Source of the DNA: JBBPZK01 sp965219175
GTDB taxonomy: Bacteria; Actinomycetota; Rubrobacteria; Rubrobacterales; Rubrobacteraceae
Assembly (NCBI GenBank): GCA_965219175.1
Contig: CBDCNI010000005.1
Location: forward strand, 1 to 63,727
Direction: 5' to 3'
DNA: 63,727 bases
The position numbers and the translations under genes are program-made. The notes below the pieces were generated by a model, which was given only the letters and a program-made list of their open reading frames with translations, did no database searches and had not been told where the DNA came from. Below are positions 49,958 through 58,531 of this stretch, one piece after another; position 1 is the stretch's first letter, and each line of letters opens with the position of its first letter.

Positions 49958-50080
49958 TACGCCCTCTCCCCGCCACCGGACTCACAGTGCCGCGACGTTG
50001 GCGCGTCCCGGCCTCGGGGAGCCTCTCCAGGAGATGGACCCTCGACAGCACTATCCGCACATAAATCCCGCCAACGGCGT

Positions 50081-50385
50081 AAACGGGAACGTTTTACACC
50101 ATTACACCGTTTCCGCTATACTTCCTCCCAGCGAGCTAGGCGGACGATCATATCGGGAGGTGCGTGTGCGAACCATAGCGGTGGTCAATCAGAAGGGTGG
50201 TACGGCGAAGACCTCGACCGCCGTGAACCTCGCGGCTGCGCTCGCGGAGGCAGATCGGCGCGTACTGGTTGTAGACCTCGACCCTCAGCACTCAGCCACT
50301 GACTGGATGCTCGGCGCGGCCTTGGCCGATGGAGCGGACGTCGGAAAGGGCGTATTCAGCATATTGGTGGAAAACGGGAACGTTT
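50081..50385. repeat. Two copies of a 14-mer, candidate centromere sites
   Basis: AAACGGGAACGTTT occurs at 50081-50094, upstream of parA, and again at 50372-50385 inside parA. Each has AAACG/CGTTT arms. The first is followed by two TACACC words. In this GC-rich setting the exact repeat near a partition gene suggests parS-like or operator sites. Confidence 0.5.
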
Positions 50386-50963
50386 CCGGTGTTTTGCACC
50401 GGACGCCGGTCGAGGGCGTGGACATCGTTCCGTCGTCGTCGTGGTTAGTGGGCGCTGAGAGGGCTCTGGCGTCCGAGGTGGGGGCGGAGACAGTGCTTCA
50501 GCGCAAGCTGGCGGAGGTCTCCGGATACGACTACGTGCTACTAGACTGTCCGCCGCAGCTAGGGATCCTCACGGTCAACGCCCTGGTGGCTTGCCGGGAG
50601 GTCCTCGTGCCGGTGGAGGCGCATGTTATGGCGCTCTCGGGGCTGGCGCAGCTTCTGAAGACGGTGGAGCTGGTCCGCGAGCGCCTCAACCCGGAGTTGG
50701 AGGTGACCGGAATCCTGCCGTGCCGGGTAGACGCCAGGACGCGCCACTCCAGGGAGGTGGTCGGCCAGCTCCGGGAGCGTTTCAGGGACCTCGTGTACCC
50801 GACGGTCGTCCGGGAGAATGTGCGGCTGGCGGAGGCTCCATCGTTTGGCGAGCCGATAACCGTGTACGAGCCCGCCAGCGCGGGCGCGGAGGACTACCGG
50901 GCGCTGGCGCGGGACGTTATCCATCAGGAGACGAAGGAGGTGGCCGTCGATGGCCGGGCGTAG
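50166..50963 (+). CDS. parA: ParA partition ATPase
   Basis: About 265 aa. The deviant Walker A box is VVNQKGGTAKTSTAVNLAAALAEA (K-GG-T-x-K-T), Walker A' is VLVVDLDPQHSATDWML, and Walker B is YVLLDCPPQLGILTVNAL. The GTG at 50166 is favoured by GGGAGG five bases upstream; the frame is open further up but without a site. No N-terminal HTH is present, so this is type Ib-like or chromosomal-type, with DNA binding by the partner protein. It overlaps the next gene by 14 bases. It should segregate the plasmid. Confidence 0.93.
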   Translation: MRTIAVVNQKGGTAKTSTAVNLAAALAEADRRVLVVDLDPQHSATDWMLGAALADGADVGKGVFSILVENGNVSGVLHRTPVEGVDIVPSSSWLVGAERALASEVGAETVLQRKLAEVSGYDYVLLDCPPQLGILTVNALVACREVLVPVEAHVMALSGLAQLLKTVELVRERLNPELEVTGILPCRVDARTRHSREVVGQLRERFRDLVYPTVVRENVRLAEAPSFGEPITVYEPASAGAEDYRALARDVIHQETKEVAVDGRA

Positions 50964-51324
50964 AAAAAGCACGATAGGGGCGAGCCCGCTGGATGCGGTC
51001 GTGCCGCGAGGCGGCGATGGCGAAGGCCGGAGCCGGGCTTCCCGGAGCGACGCCTCCTCGGGGGACGGTATTCCGGTCGAGGGTGCCCGGATCCCGAAGG
51101 CGCCCCAGGAGCGGCGGATGGGCCGGAAAGAGCGCCTGACAGTGCATGTCCCCGCGGAACTCTCCGACCGGGCGAAGAACGCCGTCTACTGGACTCCAGG
51201 GCTCACCCTGGCGCGGCTCGCCGAGCGGGCGCTAACGGCTGAGGTGGAGATGCTGGAGGCCGAGCGCGGCGGCTCGTTTCCTGAGCGGGCCGAGGAATTG
51301 CGCGGCGGACGTCCGGTGAAGTAG
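50950..51324 (+). CDS. ParB-like centromere-binding protein (ribbon-helix-helix)
   Basis: A 124-aa protein. The disordered, charged N-terminus (RRKSTIGASPLDAVVP) is the kind that stimulates ParA ATPase, often with a conserved Arg. The RHH part is ERLTVHVPAELSDRAKNAVYWTPGLTLARLAERALTAEVEML. Its start overlaps parA. No classical ParB CTPase domain is present. It should bind the direct or inverted repeats near parA and drive partition. Confidence 0.82.
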   Translation: MAGRRKSTIGASPLDAVVPRGGDGEGRSRASRSDASSGDGIPVEGARIPKAPQERRMGRKERLTVHVPAELSDRAKNAVYWTPGLTLARLAERALTAEVEMLEAERGGSFPERAEELRGGRPVK

Positions 51325-51334
51325 GGGAGGTCGC

Positions 51335-51805
51335 ATGGGGCGACGACGCGAGCCCGTCGGCAAAGATGGACTGAGCGCCGAGCGGCGCAGCGCGGTGATG
51401 AGCCGCGTCCGCTCGAAGGACACCAAGCCGGAGATTCGGTTGAGAAAGGCGCTGCACGCTATGGGCTACCGCTTCAGGCTTCACCGGAAGGACTTGCCCG
51501 GCAAGCCGGACGTCGTACTGCCGAGGCACCGGACGGCGTTGTTCGTGAACGGCTGCTTTTGGCACCAGCACCCAGGCTGCCGCAAGGCGACCGTGCCGGA
51601 GAACAACCGCGAGTACTGGGAGCGCAAGCTCTCGCGCAACGTCGTCCGCGACCGGGAGGCCGTCGAGGCTCTTGAAGAAGCGGGGTGGAGGACGGTCGTC
51701 CTCTGGGAGTGCGAGATGCCTCGCGACGAGGCGGCGATGCGGGAGCGTCTACGCGACGAGCTCGACCGGGCGGCAACCTCTCCTACTGGAGCTTCCCGTC
51801 CCTGA
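51335..51805 (+). CDS. vsr: Very-short-patch repair endonuclease Vsr
   Basis: A 156-aa protein with all Vsr features: RRSAVMSRVRSKDTKPEIRLRKALHAMGYRFRLH, DLPGKPDVVLPRHRTALFVNGCFWHQH (catalytic Asp and the zinc/His region), and REYWERKLSRNVVRDREAVEALEEAGW. It nicks at T:G mismatches that arise when 5-methylcytosine deaminates. That fits the cytosine-5 methyltransferase encoded 900 bases away. GGGGAGG precedes the ATG. It lies in the par operon direction and overlaps the 3' end of the restriction gene by 23 bases on the opposite strand. Confidence 0.93.
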   Translation: MGRRREPVGKDGLSAERRSAVMSRVRSKDTKPEIRLRKALHAMGYRFRLHRKDLPGKPDVVLPRHRTALFVNGCFWHQHPGCRKATVPENNREYWERKLSRNVVRDREAVEALEEAGWRTVVLWECEMPRDEAAMRERLRDELDRAATSPTGASRP

Positions 51806-52292
51806 TCCGCATCACCGTCCGGCCTTCCCGCAGAACCTTGCGGCGCGGCATGCTCCTGCGGAAGCGTTGGCGAGCCTCCGTGCGGTAGTTCTCCAGGAGC
51901 GGCTCCCGCCACTTCTCGCCGACCTCCGCGAACTGCCCGGCGCTGAGAGCGTAGACGTCCACGTCGAGGTAGCCGCTGCGGTATACGACGTAGAGGTGCT
52001 CTATCGTCAGGTCGTGGTCGAGCTTCTCGACGCCGTGAGAGCGGTGGTACTGGTACTCGAAGCTGCCGCCCTCCTTCGCGCTCTTGACCTCGTGATGCTG
52101 GAGGTCCGCGCCGGAGCGCAGGGCGCTGCCGCGATCGTCGACCAGAATGGCGGCCATGATCTCCCAGTCGCGGAAGGAGACCACGCCCTCCATGGGGATG
52201 TTGCGCTCCTCGTAAATCGGCCTCTTCGCCTGCAGCGGAGCGAGGATGTGCTCCTCATAGTACCCGAACGCTTCCTCGAGTTGGCAGTCCAA
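51783..52292 (-). CDS. Type II restriction endonuclease, PD-(D/E)XK fold
   Basis: A 169-aa protein. D63, E68 and K70 in SGADLQHHEVKSA form the D-x4-E-x-K catalytic set of PD-(D/E)XK nucleases. A basic C-terminus (RQRFRRSMPRRKVLREGR) should contact DNA. TTG at 52292 is used, with AGGAGAG eight bases upstream. It lies 13 bases after the controller gene, in the classical C-R order, and faces away from the methyltransferase. The recognition site is unknown, and its family is not one I can name. Confidence 0.75.
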   Translation of the reverse strand: MDCQLEEAFGYYEEHILAPLQAKRPIYEERNIPMEGVVSFRDWEIMAAILVDDRGSALRSGADLQHHEVKSAKEGGSFEYQYHRSHGVEKLDHDLTIEHLYVVYRSGYLDVDVYALSAGQFAEVGEKWREPLLENYRTEARQRFRRSMPRRKVLREGRTVMRIRDGKLQ

Positions 52293-52305
52293 GCCGTCGA
52301 CTCTC

Positions 52306-52590
52306 CTAGTCCCGCGCGTCTTCCGAGGGGAAAAGCTCCCGGATGGGCGCGTCGAGGGCGCGGGCGATGGCCGCGATATTCTCCAGGCTCACGTTCCTCT
52401 CGCCGCGCTCGACGCCGCCGTAGTAGCTCCGGTCGAGACCGCTCGCCGCGGCGAACCTCTCTTGGGAGAAGCCGCGCTCTTTGCGAAGCTTCCGGATGCG
52501 GCGTCCGAAGGACGCGAGAACCTCGGGATCCTTCGCGGAGCTTGCTTCGGGCCGCTTCTCGCCGACCGTATCGTTTCCAGGGGTTGCCAT
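52306..52590 (-). CDS. Controller (C) protein, XRE family
   Basis: A 94-aa HTH protein: FGRRIRKLRKERGFSQERFAAASGLDRSYYGGVERGERNVSLENIAAIARALDAPIRELF is the C-protein version of the XRE fold, with DRSYYGGVERGERNVS as the standard recognition-helix region. C proteins delay restriction enzyme synthesis after entry into a new host by activating their own promoter. The ATG at 52590 lies just before an inverted repeat typical of C-boxes. Confidence 0.88.
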   Translation of the reverse strand: MATPGNDTVGEKRPEASSAKDPEVLASFGRRIRKLRKERGFSQERFAAASGLDRSYYGGVERGERNVSLENIAAIARALDAPIRELFPSEDARD

Positions 52591-52615
52591 CTACCAAGAA
52601 AAGTAGACAATTTAC

Positions 52616-52640
52616 GCTTATGGGTCCACGGGTTATAAGC
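52616..52640. promoter_or_regulatory. Candidate C-box between C-R and M genes
   Basis: GCTTAT and ATAAGC are perfect arms across 13 bases (with GGGTCC-ACGGGT inside). The layout CTTATGGGTCC...GGGTTATAAG resembles C-boxes of C-regulated systems, which contain TTAT-x-GTCC-like half-sites. It sits between the divergent controller and methyltransferase genes. Confidence 0.65.
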
Positions 52641-52669
52641 ACCAATGAAGCAGGGGAGGTCGGGTAGAT

Positions 52670-53893
52670 TTGCCGAAGTTCTACGAGCTGTTTGCAGGGA
52701 TAGGGCTGGTTCGGGAGGCGCTGGAGCCTCTGGGCTGGGAGTGCGTCTACGCCAACGACTTCGACCCGAAGAAGCGAGCCATCTACCGGGCGCGCTTCCC
52801 AGGGGAGGCCAGCGCCGAGCTCGACGGGCGCGACCTCTTCGACGTGGATCCGGATGAGCTGCCGCGTCCCGTGGATCTGGCGGCTTCCTCGTTTCCCTGC
52901 ATAGACCTCTCGCTGGCGGGCAAGCGCGGGGGTCTGGCCGGCGACCACTCCGGCGCGTTTTGGGCTTTCGTGGAGGTTCTGAAGGGTCTGCGGAACTCCG
53001 GAGACCTGCCTCGCGCGGTGATGATAGAGAACGTGGTCGGGTTTCTTACCTCCAACGGGGGCGAGGACTTCCGCGTCGCCTTGCGGGTCCTGAGCGAACT
53101 AGGCTACAGGCTGGATGTCGCCCAGGTCACTGCGGAGCGGTTCACGCCCCAGAGCAGGCCGAGGATTTTCGTGCTCGCGCTGCGGGAGGATGTCGCCGGG
53201 GACGCGATGACGCTCCCGGGGGAAGCCTCGCCCCAGCAGTGGGCGAGCGCCGTCAACGCCGGCGGCGTGCGTCCCAAGCTCGTCAGAAAGATGATGCTGG
53301 AGAGACTTTTCGATGCCGCTCAGGAGAGGCTCCTGGACGACGCGCCTGTCGAGGATGTCGGGATCTCGTGGGGGCTACTGGCGTTCCCAGAGCCGCCGCG
53401 TCGCGAGCGTGACTTCGCGGATGTGGTGGAGTGGGACGCCGGTCCATGGTGGCCGCCGGAGCGCGTGGAGCGCGCCTTATCGGAGATGGGACCGCTGCAC
53501 CGCGCTAGGGTTAGGGAGATGGCCGAGGCGGGAGAGAAGCGGGCGGCCACGGCCTACAGACGTCGGAGGAACGGCAGGAGCGTCTACGAGGTCCGCAGCG
53601 ACGGCGTGGCCGGGTGCCTCCGGACGGCGAGGGGCGGCTCCAGCACGCAGCTGGTTATAGTCGCCGAGGACGGGGAGGTGCGGATCCGCAGGATGACGCC
53701 GCGTGAGTACGCGAGTCTCCAGGGCTGCGAGTATCAGGATGAACTCGACGCCTTCCCGGAATCCGACCTGAGAACCGCCTTCGGGGACGCCGTGTGCGTG
53801 CCGGTCGTTGAGTGGGTGGCGCATCATGCCTTCGGGGCAGTGCTGGATGCGCCTGCCGACGAACCAGCGAACGCGCCCGTCGGCAGGCTTTAG
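52670..53893 (+). CDS. DNA (cytosine-5) methyltransferase
   Basis: A 407-aa m5C enzyme. Motif I is FYELFAGIGLVREALEPLGW, motif IV FPCIDLSLAGKRGGL with catalytic Cys (PC followed by I, not the common Q), motif VI MIENVVGFL, motif VIII QSRPRIFVLAL, motif IX region RRMTPREYASLQG, and motif X AFGDAVCVPVVEW. The variable target-recognition part lies at about 190-310. The start is TTG at 52670 with GGGGAGG upstream. It is divergent from C-R and protects host DNA from the restriction enzyme. Confidence 0.93.
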   Translation: MPKFYELFAGIGLVREALEPLGWECVYANDFDPKKRAIYRARFPGEASAELDGRDLFDVDPDELPRPVDLAASSFPCIDLSLAGKRGGLAGDHSGAFWAFVEVLKGLRNSGDLPRAVMIENVVGFLTSNGGEDFRVALRVLSELGYRLDVAQVTAERFTPQSRPRIFVLALREDVAGDAMTLPGEASPQQWASAVNAGGVRPKLVRKMMLERLFDAAQERLLDDAPVEDVGISWGLLAFPEPPRRERDFADVVEWDAGPWWPPERVERALSEMGPLHRARVREMAEAGEKRAATAYRRRRNGRSVYEVRSDGVAGCLRTARGGSSTQLVIVAEDGEVRIRRMTPREYASLQGCEYQDELDAFPESDLRTAFGDAVCVPVVEWVAHHAFGAVLDAPADEPANAPVGRL

Positions 53894-53963
53894 CGGAGCT
53901 AACGGCGCGAGGCGGAGGTCGGACCATCGTCTCCGACGACGAGCGCCGCCGGCGAGACCGGGA

Positions 53964-54004
53964 AGAGACGCGCGGCGGCCCGCAGGTGTCCGCCGCGCGT
54001 CTCT
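53964..54004 (+). terminator. Hairpin downstream of the methyltransferase
   Basis: AGAGACGCGCGGCGG and its perfect complement (53990-54004) form a 15-bp stem with an 11-base loop, followed by only CTTAG. It is a likely stop or stabilising hairpin for the methyltransferase message. Confidence 0.65.
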
Positions 54005-54083
54005 CTTAGGGAGATAGGCGAGAAGCGGGGGATCTCCCACGAGGCTGGTAGGGCGGCAGTCCGAGGGGGCATGAGAAAAACAA

Positions 54084-54100
54084 ATTTGCATTATGCAAAT
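54084..54100. promoter_or_regulatory. Palindromic operator upstream of the second PadR gene
   Basis: ATTTGCA-TTA-TGCAAAT is a perfect inverted repeat in an A/T-rich patch that starts AACAAATTTG, the same word found in the operator at 2116. A TTGACA at 54185-54190 with a weak CACTAT 17 bases on could be the promoter. Confidence 0.6.
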
Positions 54101-54252
54101 GATCAACTGTATTGCTTTTTTGCCTTAGCGCGGCGCACGCCTGGTCATTCTGGTGATGAAGGGCTTACTCTCAGAGGTGGTGTCTTGACAGGCGGAAAGT
54201 TTTACGGCACTATTTCAAAAATGATACATACAAAATTGGAACAGAAGGTCGA

Positions 54253-54645
54253 ATGACAGTGGGTACAAAAGGCGAAAAGTTTGGTCGTGATGCGAAGGAT
54301 CTTGTACCGCTGAAACCTCCCGCGTTCGCGGTCCTGACCGTGTTGGGGGAAGAAGAGCTACACGGTTACGAAATTATGAAGCGGGTGAGAATGCGCTCTC
54401 AAGGCAAGATGGTGCTCGGGCCGAGCAGCTTATACGGGACCATGGGTCGGTTGGAAGATGATGGTTTGATCCAAGAGGTCGACGAACGTCCGGACCCAGA
54501 ATTGGATGACGCGCGACGACGCTACTATCATGTAACAGACTTAGGGGAAAAGGTACTGGAGGCCCAGCTCGACTTCGTGCAAAGCTTTTTCATCGAACCG
54601 GCCCGCAGAACCAGGCGCTGGCGAAAAGCTCCGAGGGAAGCATGA
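54253..54645 (+). CDS. PadR-family transcriptional regulator (short type)
   Basis: A 130-aa winged-helix regulator. PPAFAVLTVLGEEELHGYEIMKRVRMRSQGKMVLGPSSLYGTMGRLEDDGLIQEV is the PadR DNA-binding domain (signature HGYEI and GPSSLYGTMGRLE), with RRRYYHVTDLGEKVLEAQL as wing and dimer helix. It has a short C-terminus. The gene overlaps the membrane protein start (ATGA). This pair, PadR plus a membrane protein, is a common layout in which the regulator controls the membrane gene. Confidence 0.9.
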   Translation: MTVGTKGEKFGRDAKDLVPLKPPAFAVLTVLGEEELHGYEIMKRVRMRSQGKMVLGPSSLYGTMGRLEDDGLIQEVDERPDPELDDARRRYYHVTDLGEKVLEAQLDFVQSFFIEPARRTRRWRKAPREA

Positions 54646-55631
54646 GCGGTTCGGATAGGAGTAAGGCACGCGCGCCTTTGGAGTGGATCTTTCTGATGAT
54701 GGTTTTTACGCTTACCAAGCGCCACCGGGCACGCTTCCGATCTTCTTTACTTGTGCATTACCGGGACATGTACCGGGAGATAGGTAGCGAGGAAGGCTTC
54801 CAATCATCACTACATCTGTTTGTTCATACCGTATGGGAGTTCATTCGCATTGCAGCGGAGCAGCGCGCAGGCCAGGTTCTCTCTTTCACTTCTTCCGGAA
54901 ATCGACTCGTCGTCTTCGGCGGTCTGGCTACTATGGTCGTTGGCTTGGGACACCTTGCTGACGGTATTGCCGCATACTCTTCCATGAAGTTGTTCCCAAC
55001 CTACCTAGACCTTCCCACACACATATCGTTGGGTATACTCGGGGAGCCCGTGATTGCCGCTCTCCTCATGGCGGCTGGTTGCGCGGGCATCTACGTGTTC
55101 TTAGAACGGCGGTCTGCACTGGCTCTCTTTGGGATTTACTTGGTAGCTTCCTCTGCGCTTTTGACTCTTTTCTTGGGCCTCTACGACTGGGCTTTCGATC
55201 CCGTCTATTACTCTGACACTTCATTTGGGCTTAAGTCAGTAGAAGATGTAGACAACTTCGCGGTCAACGTTCTTCTCATGAAGACTTGGGCTCTCGCCTT
55301 GGGTGCGGTACTTCTGGCAATCGCAGCCTGTCGTTCGACAAAGCTGAGACGATGGTGGCCTATGCTCTTGGGCGTTGGTTTCGTCCAGAGCCCGCTTTTC
55401 GAGCGCTGCGTGCATTCGCTTTCCATGCTTCTCATAGACCTTCAAACTGATCTGGTGTTGACAAGGTCACAGGTCATCTTCGAGTGGCCGGGAATGGCGT
55501 TATTCGAGCTGCAGACTTCCCTATTCTACGCCCCCTTGGTCATTCCTGGACTTACTTGGACGCTCCTCGGGTGCCTGCTCGTATCGAAGGCCCTCGCCTG
55601 CCGGAGCGAACGTCTGAGAATGAGCAGGTAG
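54642..55631 (+). CDS. Membrane protein paired with PadR
   Basis: A 329-aa protein. A cytosolic N-terminal 60 residues (RHRARFRSSLLVHYRDMYREIGSEEGFQSSLHLFVHT) is followed by about six membrane spans, among them LVVFGGLATMVVGLGHLADGI, VIAALLMAAGCAGIYVF, ALFGIYLVASSALLTLFLGL and ALALGAVLLAIAACRS. No transporter signature is seen. Similar PadR-linked membrane proteins have unknown function and may respond to envelope stress. Confidence 0.75.
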   Translation: MSGSDRSKARAPLEWIFLMMVFTLTKRHRARFRSSLLVHYRDMYREIGSEEGFQSSLHLFVHTVWEFIRIAAEQRAGQVLSFTSSGNRLVVFGGLATMVVGLGHLADGIAAYSSMKLFPTYLDLPTHISLGILGEPVIAALLMAAGCAGIYVFLERRSALALFGIYLVASSALLTLFLGLYDWAFDPVYYSDTSFGLKSVEDVDNFAVNVLLMKTWALALGAVLLAIAACRSTKLRRWWPMLLGVGFVQSPLFERCVHSLSMLLIDLQTDLVLTRSQVIFEWPGMALFELQTSLFYAPLVIPGLTWTLLGCLLVSKALACRSERLRMSR

Positions 55632-56191
55632 CGTCGGAATGTACGGAAACAGCACTGCCATAGAGTTGAAAAGACGCATCAAGCAAAAGGAAAGAAGATT
55701 TTGGTAAACCTAACACTGTAAAACAAGCCGGACGGTCCGTCAGGTCGCCAAACTAGAGCGGACCGCACCGGCTCAAGACAAAGGGAGGTTATCCCCTTGC
55801 GCGTACCTGATCTTAGCCGTTGGCGACTGCATTATCCAGCACCCAATCATCAGCCGGTATGGCCTGCCGGAAATCTGCTCATACTGGTGGAACCGTGCGC
55901 GGACTTCGTTTCCCAATGGAGCCCCCGGCTCCGCTGCAGACTCCAACGCTTTCGACACCCGGTGAGGGTCCACAGGACGCCGCAGATCCCTACGCCTTTG
56001 GCTTCGCCTCCGGCTCCGGGAACCCCGTCGTCCTGTGACGGCAAGTTAATACGCGCTCGCTTTCGCTCCCGCGCGGCGGGAATTTCCCGCAAACCACGAT
56101 ATTTTGGCGCGATGCGGAAATGCGCGCGCGGGGCTTCGGGCCTCGAAATCCGATGCGAATCTGAGAGCAACATGAAGAAAGGGGCGCAGGT
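55632..56191. other. Non-coding gap before the conjugation genes
   Basis: About 560 bases without a convincing gene. CGGACGGTCCG (near 55730) is an 11-bp inverted repeat, and AGAGCGGACCGC follows it. The place, upstream of the mobilisation genes, is one where an origin of transfer could lie, but no nick-site motif is recognised. Confidence 0.35.
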
Positions 56192-56602
56192 ATGGGCAAT
56201 CCGCGCGTGACGATCACCATCAGGGAGGACCTCCACGAAGGCTTGGAGCTCGTCCGGGTCGGGCGTGGCATAAGCCGGGGGCGGATGTTCGAGGAGGTGG
56301 TTGAGAAGTACCTGGAGCTGGTCGAGCTAGAAGACCTGGAGGTCAGAAGCCCCGTACTGGAGCGCCTGGGGAGGCTCGAGGAGATGATCGAGGAACTACG
56401 GGAAGTAATGGAAGGAGAGGCGAATAGGTTAAGCGCGGAGATGGATGAGGACACGGAGAAGAGGATCGTCCCGAGGGTGGTGGAGGCCCGTATCTCCTCG
56501 GAGATGGTCTACGAGATCCTGAAACGAACGATCCCGGCGGTGGAGCGTCTGGACCGCGAGGACGTCAGGCACCACGCGGTCGAGGCCATGCGCCGGCGGT
56601 AG
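56192..56602 (+). CDS. Ribbon-helix-helix relaxosome-type protein
   Basis: A 136-aa protein. VTITIREDLHEGLELVRVGRGISRGRMFEEVVEKYLEL is an RHH domain, and a long acidic coiled coil (LERLGRLEEMIEELREVMEGEANRLSAEMDE) follows. AAAGGGG precedes the ATG. It stands directly before the coupling protein gene. RHH proteins with such tails often bind oriT and recruit the coupling ATPase, so a role as relaxosome accessory factor is likely. Confidence 0.75.
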   Translation: MGNPRVTITIREDLHEGLELVRVGRGISRGRMFEEVVEKYLELVELEDLEVRSPVLERLGRLEEMIEELREVMEGEANRLSAEMDEDTEKRIVPRVVEARISSEMVYEILKRTIPAVERLDREDVRHHAVEAMRRR

Positions 56603-56634
56603 TGACGAGCAACACTAGAGAGGAGCATATTTTG

Positions 56635-58524
56635 ATGAAAGACATACAAAACGTACTTGAGAGAATACACAACCTGAGCAAGCCGATGACCTCGGCCCTC
56701 GAAGCACAACTCAGTAGGCCGGAGGTGCTGATCCCGGTGCTGGCCGCCCTGGCCCTGATCTTTCTGGTCATCTCTGCCAGGAACAGTCCCAGACGAGATC
56801 CCGACAGGAGGCTGGTGCCGACCCGCAGGGTGCTGATGCCGGTTATGGCTATAAAACGGGCCAAGAGGATCAGGGTCCCCTTCCTCATCTACTGGCCCTT
56901 CTTCGGACGCCTCTACGCCGGGGTCCATGCCCTGATCTGCGCCACCTCCGGATTGGGCAAGGGAGCGGCCCTACTCATGTGGGCCCTGGCTTACCACGTC
57001 ATCCACTGGTCAAAAGGGATGCGGTTGAGGCACCTGATCCTGTTAGACGCCAAGGCCGAGCTGTTGGAGGTCCTGCACCCCCTTTTCAACAAGTATGGGT
57101 GGAGATACGCGGTCTACACCTTTCTATCCGAGCATCCGGTGAGCGCCGCCATCAACGTGGTCGCGACCCCGGCATTGGCCCGCACCGCGGCGCTCGCGCT
57201 CTACCCGCACGCTGATGGTACCGAGGGACACTTCAACACGAAATCCCGCCAGCTCTTCCTCGCCGCATGCAAGGTCACCGGTTACCGGAGCCTCTGGGAA
57301 GTATACGAGTTGCTGCGTGACGCCGAGGTGCTGGAGGCTGCGGCCAGGCAGAACCCCGACCTCAGACGAGCTTACGCCCAGATACACGAGCGCGAGAGAT
57401 CCGCCATTCTCTCCACGGTAACGGGTCCGCTCTCGCTCCTGGAAGACCCGCTTGTTGGCAGGGTGTTTCGCCCGGACGAGGGAACCAAACAGGTGAACTT
57501 CGCCGGCAAGGAGAAACCCTACGCCGCCATCATCTGCATCGACGTCGAACAAGGCGGTGAACTTCTGCCACTGGTGAGCGCGCTAGTCGACGTGCTCTAC
57601 TCACTGGCTCTCAACGCCGGCAAGCGTGCCGCGGGAAAGCACAGGGGAAGAGGCACCTACGCCTACCTCGACGAGGCCACCTCTTTCCTTCGTATCCCGA
57701 AGCTAATGAGCTATCTCTCGGTGGGCCGTGGCTACCGGACTTACACCGCGATAGTAAGCCAGGACGTCAGTCAGCTCGAGGACGCCCTGGGCAAGCCAAA
57801 GGCACACTCATCGGAAAACAACGCCCACATAAAGGTCTTTGGGCAATCCGATGATGAAGAGACCTGCCGATATGCCTCCACCATGAGCGGCAGGACCCGC
57901 ATCAACTACGAGCCGCCCAGGCCCGAGCCTAGCGTTTGGAGCGGTAGAGATGACCGGGCGCCGCGGCGCATCGAGAGCATTCCCCGCGAGCGGCTGCTCG
58001 CCCATCACTTCCAGGACTTCTCCTGGGGTGAATTCTTCATACGCTCCAGGTCCCTTGGACGGCTCAGGGAAGTGGTGAAGATGCCCGACTTCGAACGCTC
58101 CGCGCACAAAGTCATCCCCCGGGATCCCGAGTACCAGGGCCTATCCTACTTCGGGGTGCCAGAAGGCCAGCTCATCGAACTCATGGAACGCTTGGCCGCC
58201 GGCGAGGAGGAGCTGTGGGAGAGCGTATGGGTTTCGAGCAGATTCAAAGCGCTCGTCTCCGAGGGGATAAGAACCGGGGAGATAGCTTCCCCTGCCGCCG
58301 TTTCGCCGGGACAGGAGACCGTGCCGCTCGTGGGCTGGCGAGAGGAGATCGAAGCCGGCCCACGGAGCGTTCCTGACCCAAATCCGGTAGCCGAGGACTT
58401 CTCCGAGGGCGAGGAGAACGCCGGAGGCGACAACCCCGACGGACGGCGCGAGTGCCCACTCTGTTCGGCCATCAACCCCGCCGGAACTCGGGAATGTCGC
58501 GGCTGCGGCGTGGATCTTACCTGA
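56635..58524 (+). CDS. VirD4/TraG-like conjugation coupling ATPase
   Basis: About 629 aa. One N-terminal membrane span (LIPVLAALALIFLVISA) precedes the ATPase. Walker A is ATSGLGKGAAL, with a GxGKG form in place of GxGKT. Walker B is YAYLDEATSFLRIPKL. TEGHFNTKSRQLFLAA and IVSQDVSQLEDALG are VirD4-type motifs. A zinc ribbon, CPLCSAINPAGTRECRGCG, forms the C-terminus. ATG at 56635 follows AGAGGAG; a GTG at 56602 is less likely. It should link the relaxosome to a transfer channel. No other type IV secretion genes are in the window. Confidence 0.85.
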   Translation: MKDIQNVLERIHNLSKPMTSALEAQLSRPEVLIPVLAALALIFLVISARNSPRRDPDRRLVPTRRVLMPVMAIKRAKRIRVPFLIYWPFFGRLYAGVHALICATSGLGKGAALLMWALAYHVIHWSKGMRLRHLILLDAKAELLEVLHPLFNKYGWRYAVYTFLSEHPVSAAINVVATPALARTAALALYPHADGTEGHFNTKSRQLFLAACKVTGYRSLWEVYELLRDAEVLEAAARQNPDLRRAYAQIHERERSAILSTVTGPLSLLEDPLVGRVFRPDEGTKQVNFAGKEKPYAAIICIDVEQGGELLPLVSALVDVLYSLALNAGKRAAGKHRGRGTYAYLDEATSFLRIPKLMSYLSVGRGYRTYTAIVSQDVSQLEDALGKPKAHSSENNAHIKVFGQSDDEETCRYASTMSGRTRINYEPPRPEPSVWSGRDDRAPRRIESIPRERLLAHHFQDFSWGEFFIRSRSLGRLREVVKMPDFERSAHKVIPRDPEYQGLSYFGVPEGQLIELMERLAAGEEELWESVWVSSRFKALVSEGIRTGEIASPAAVSPGQETVPLVGWREEIEAGPRSVPDPNPVAEDFSEGEENAGGDNPDGRRECPLCSAINPAGTRECRGCGVDLT

Positions 58525-58531
58525 GAGCCTC

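Noticed and set aside
54071..54256. A 61-codon frame ending in the PadR start codon
   Set aside because: It covers the palindrome and the likely promoter, lacks a ribosome site, and looks non-coding.
55797..56210. A 137-codon frame before the RHH gene
   Set aside because: Pro/Arg-rich translation without motifs. The stretch is better described as non-coding.
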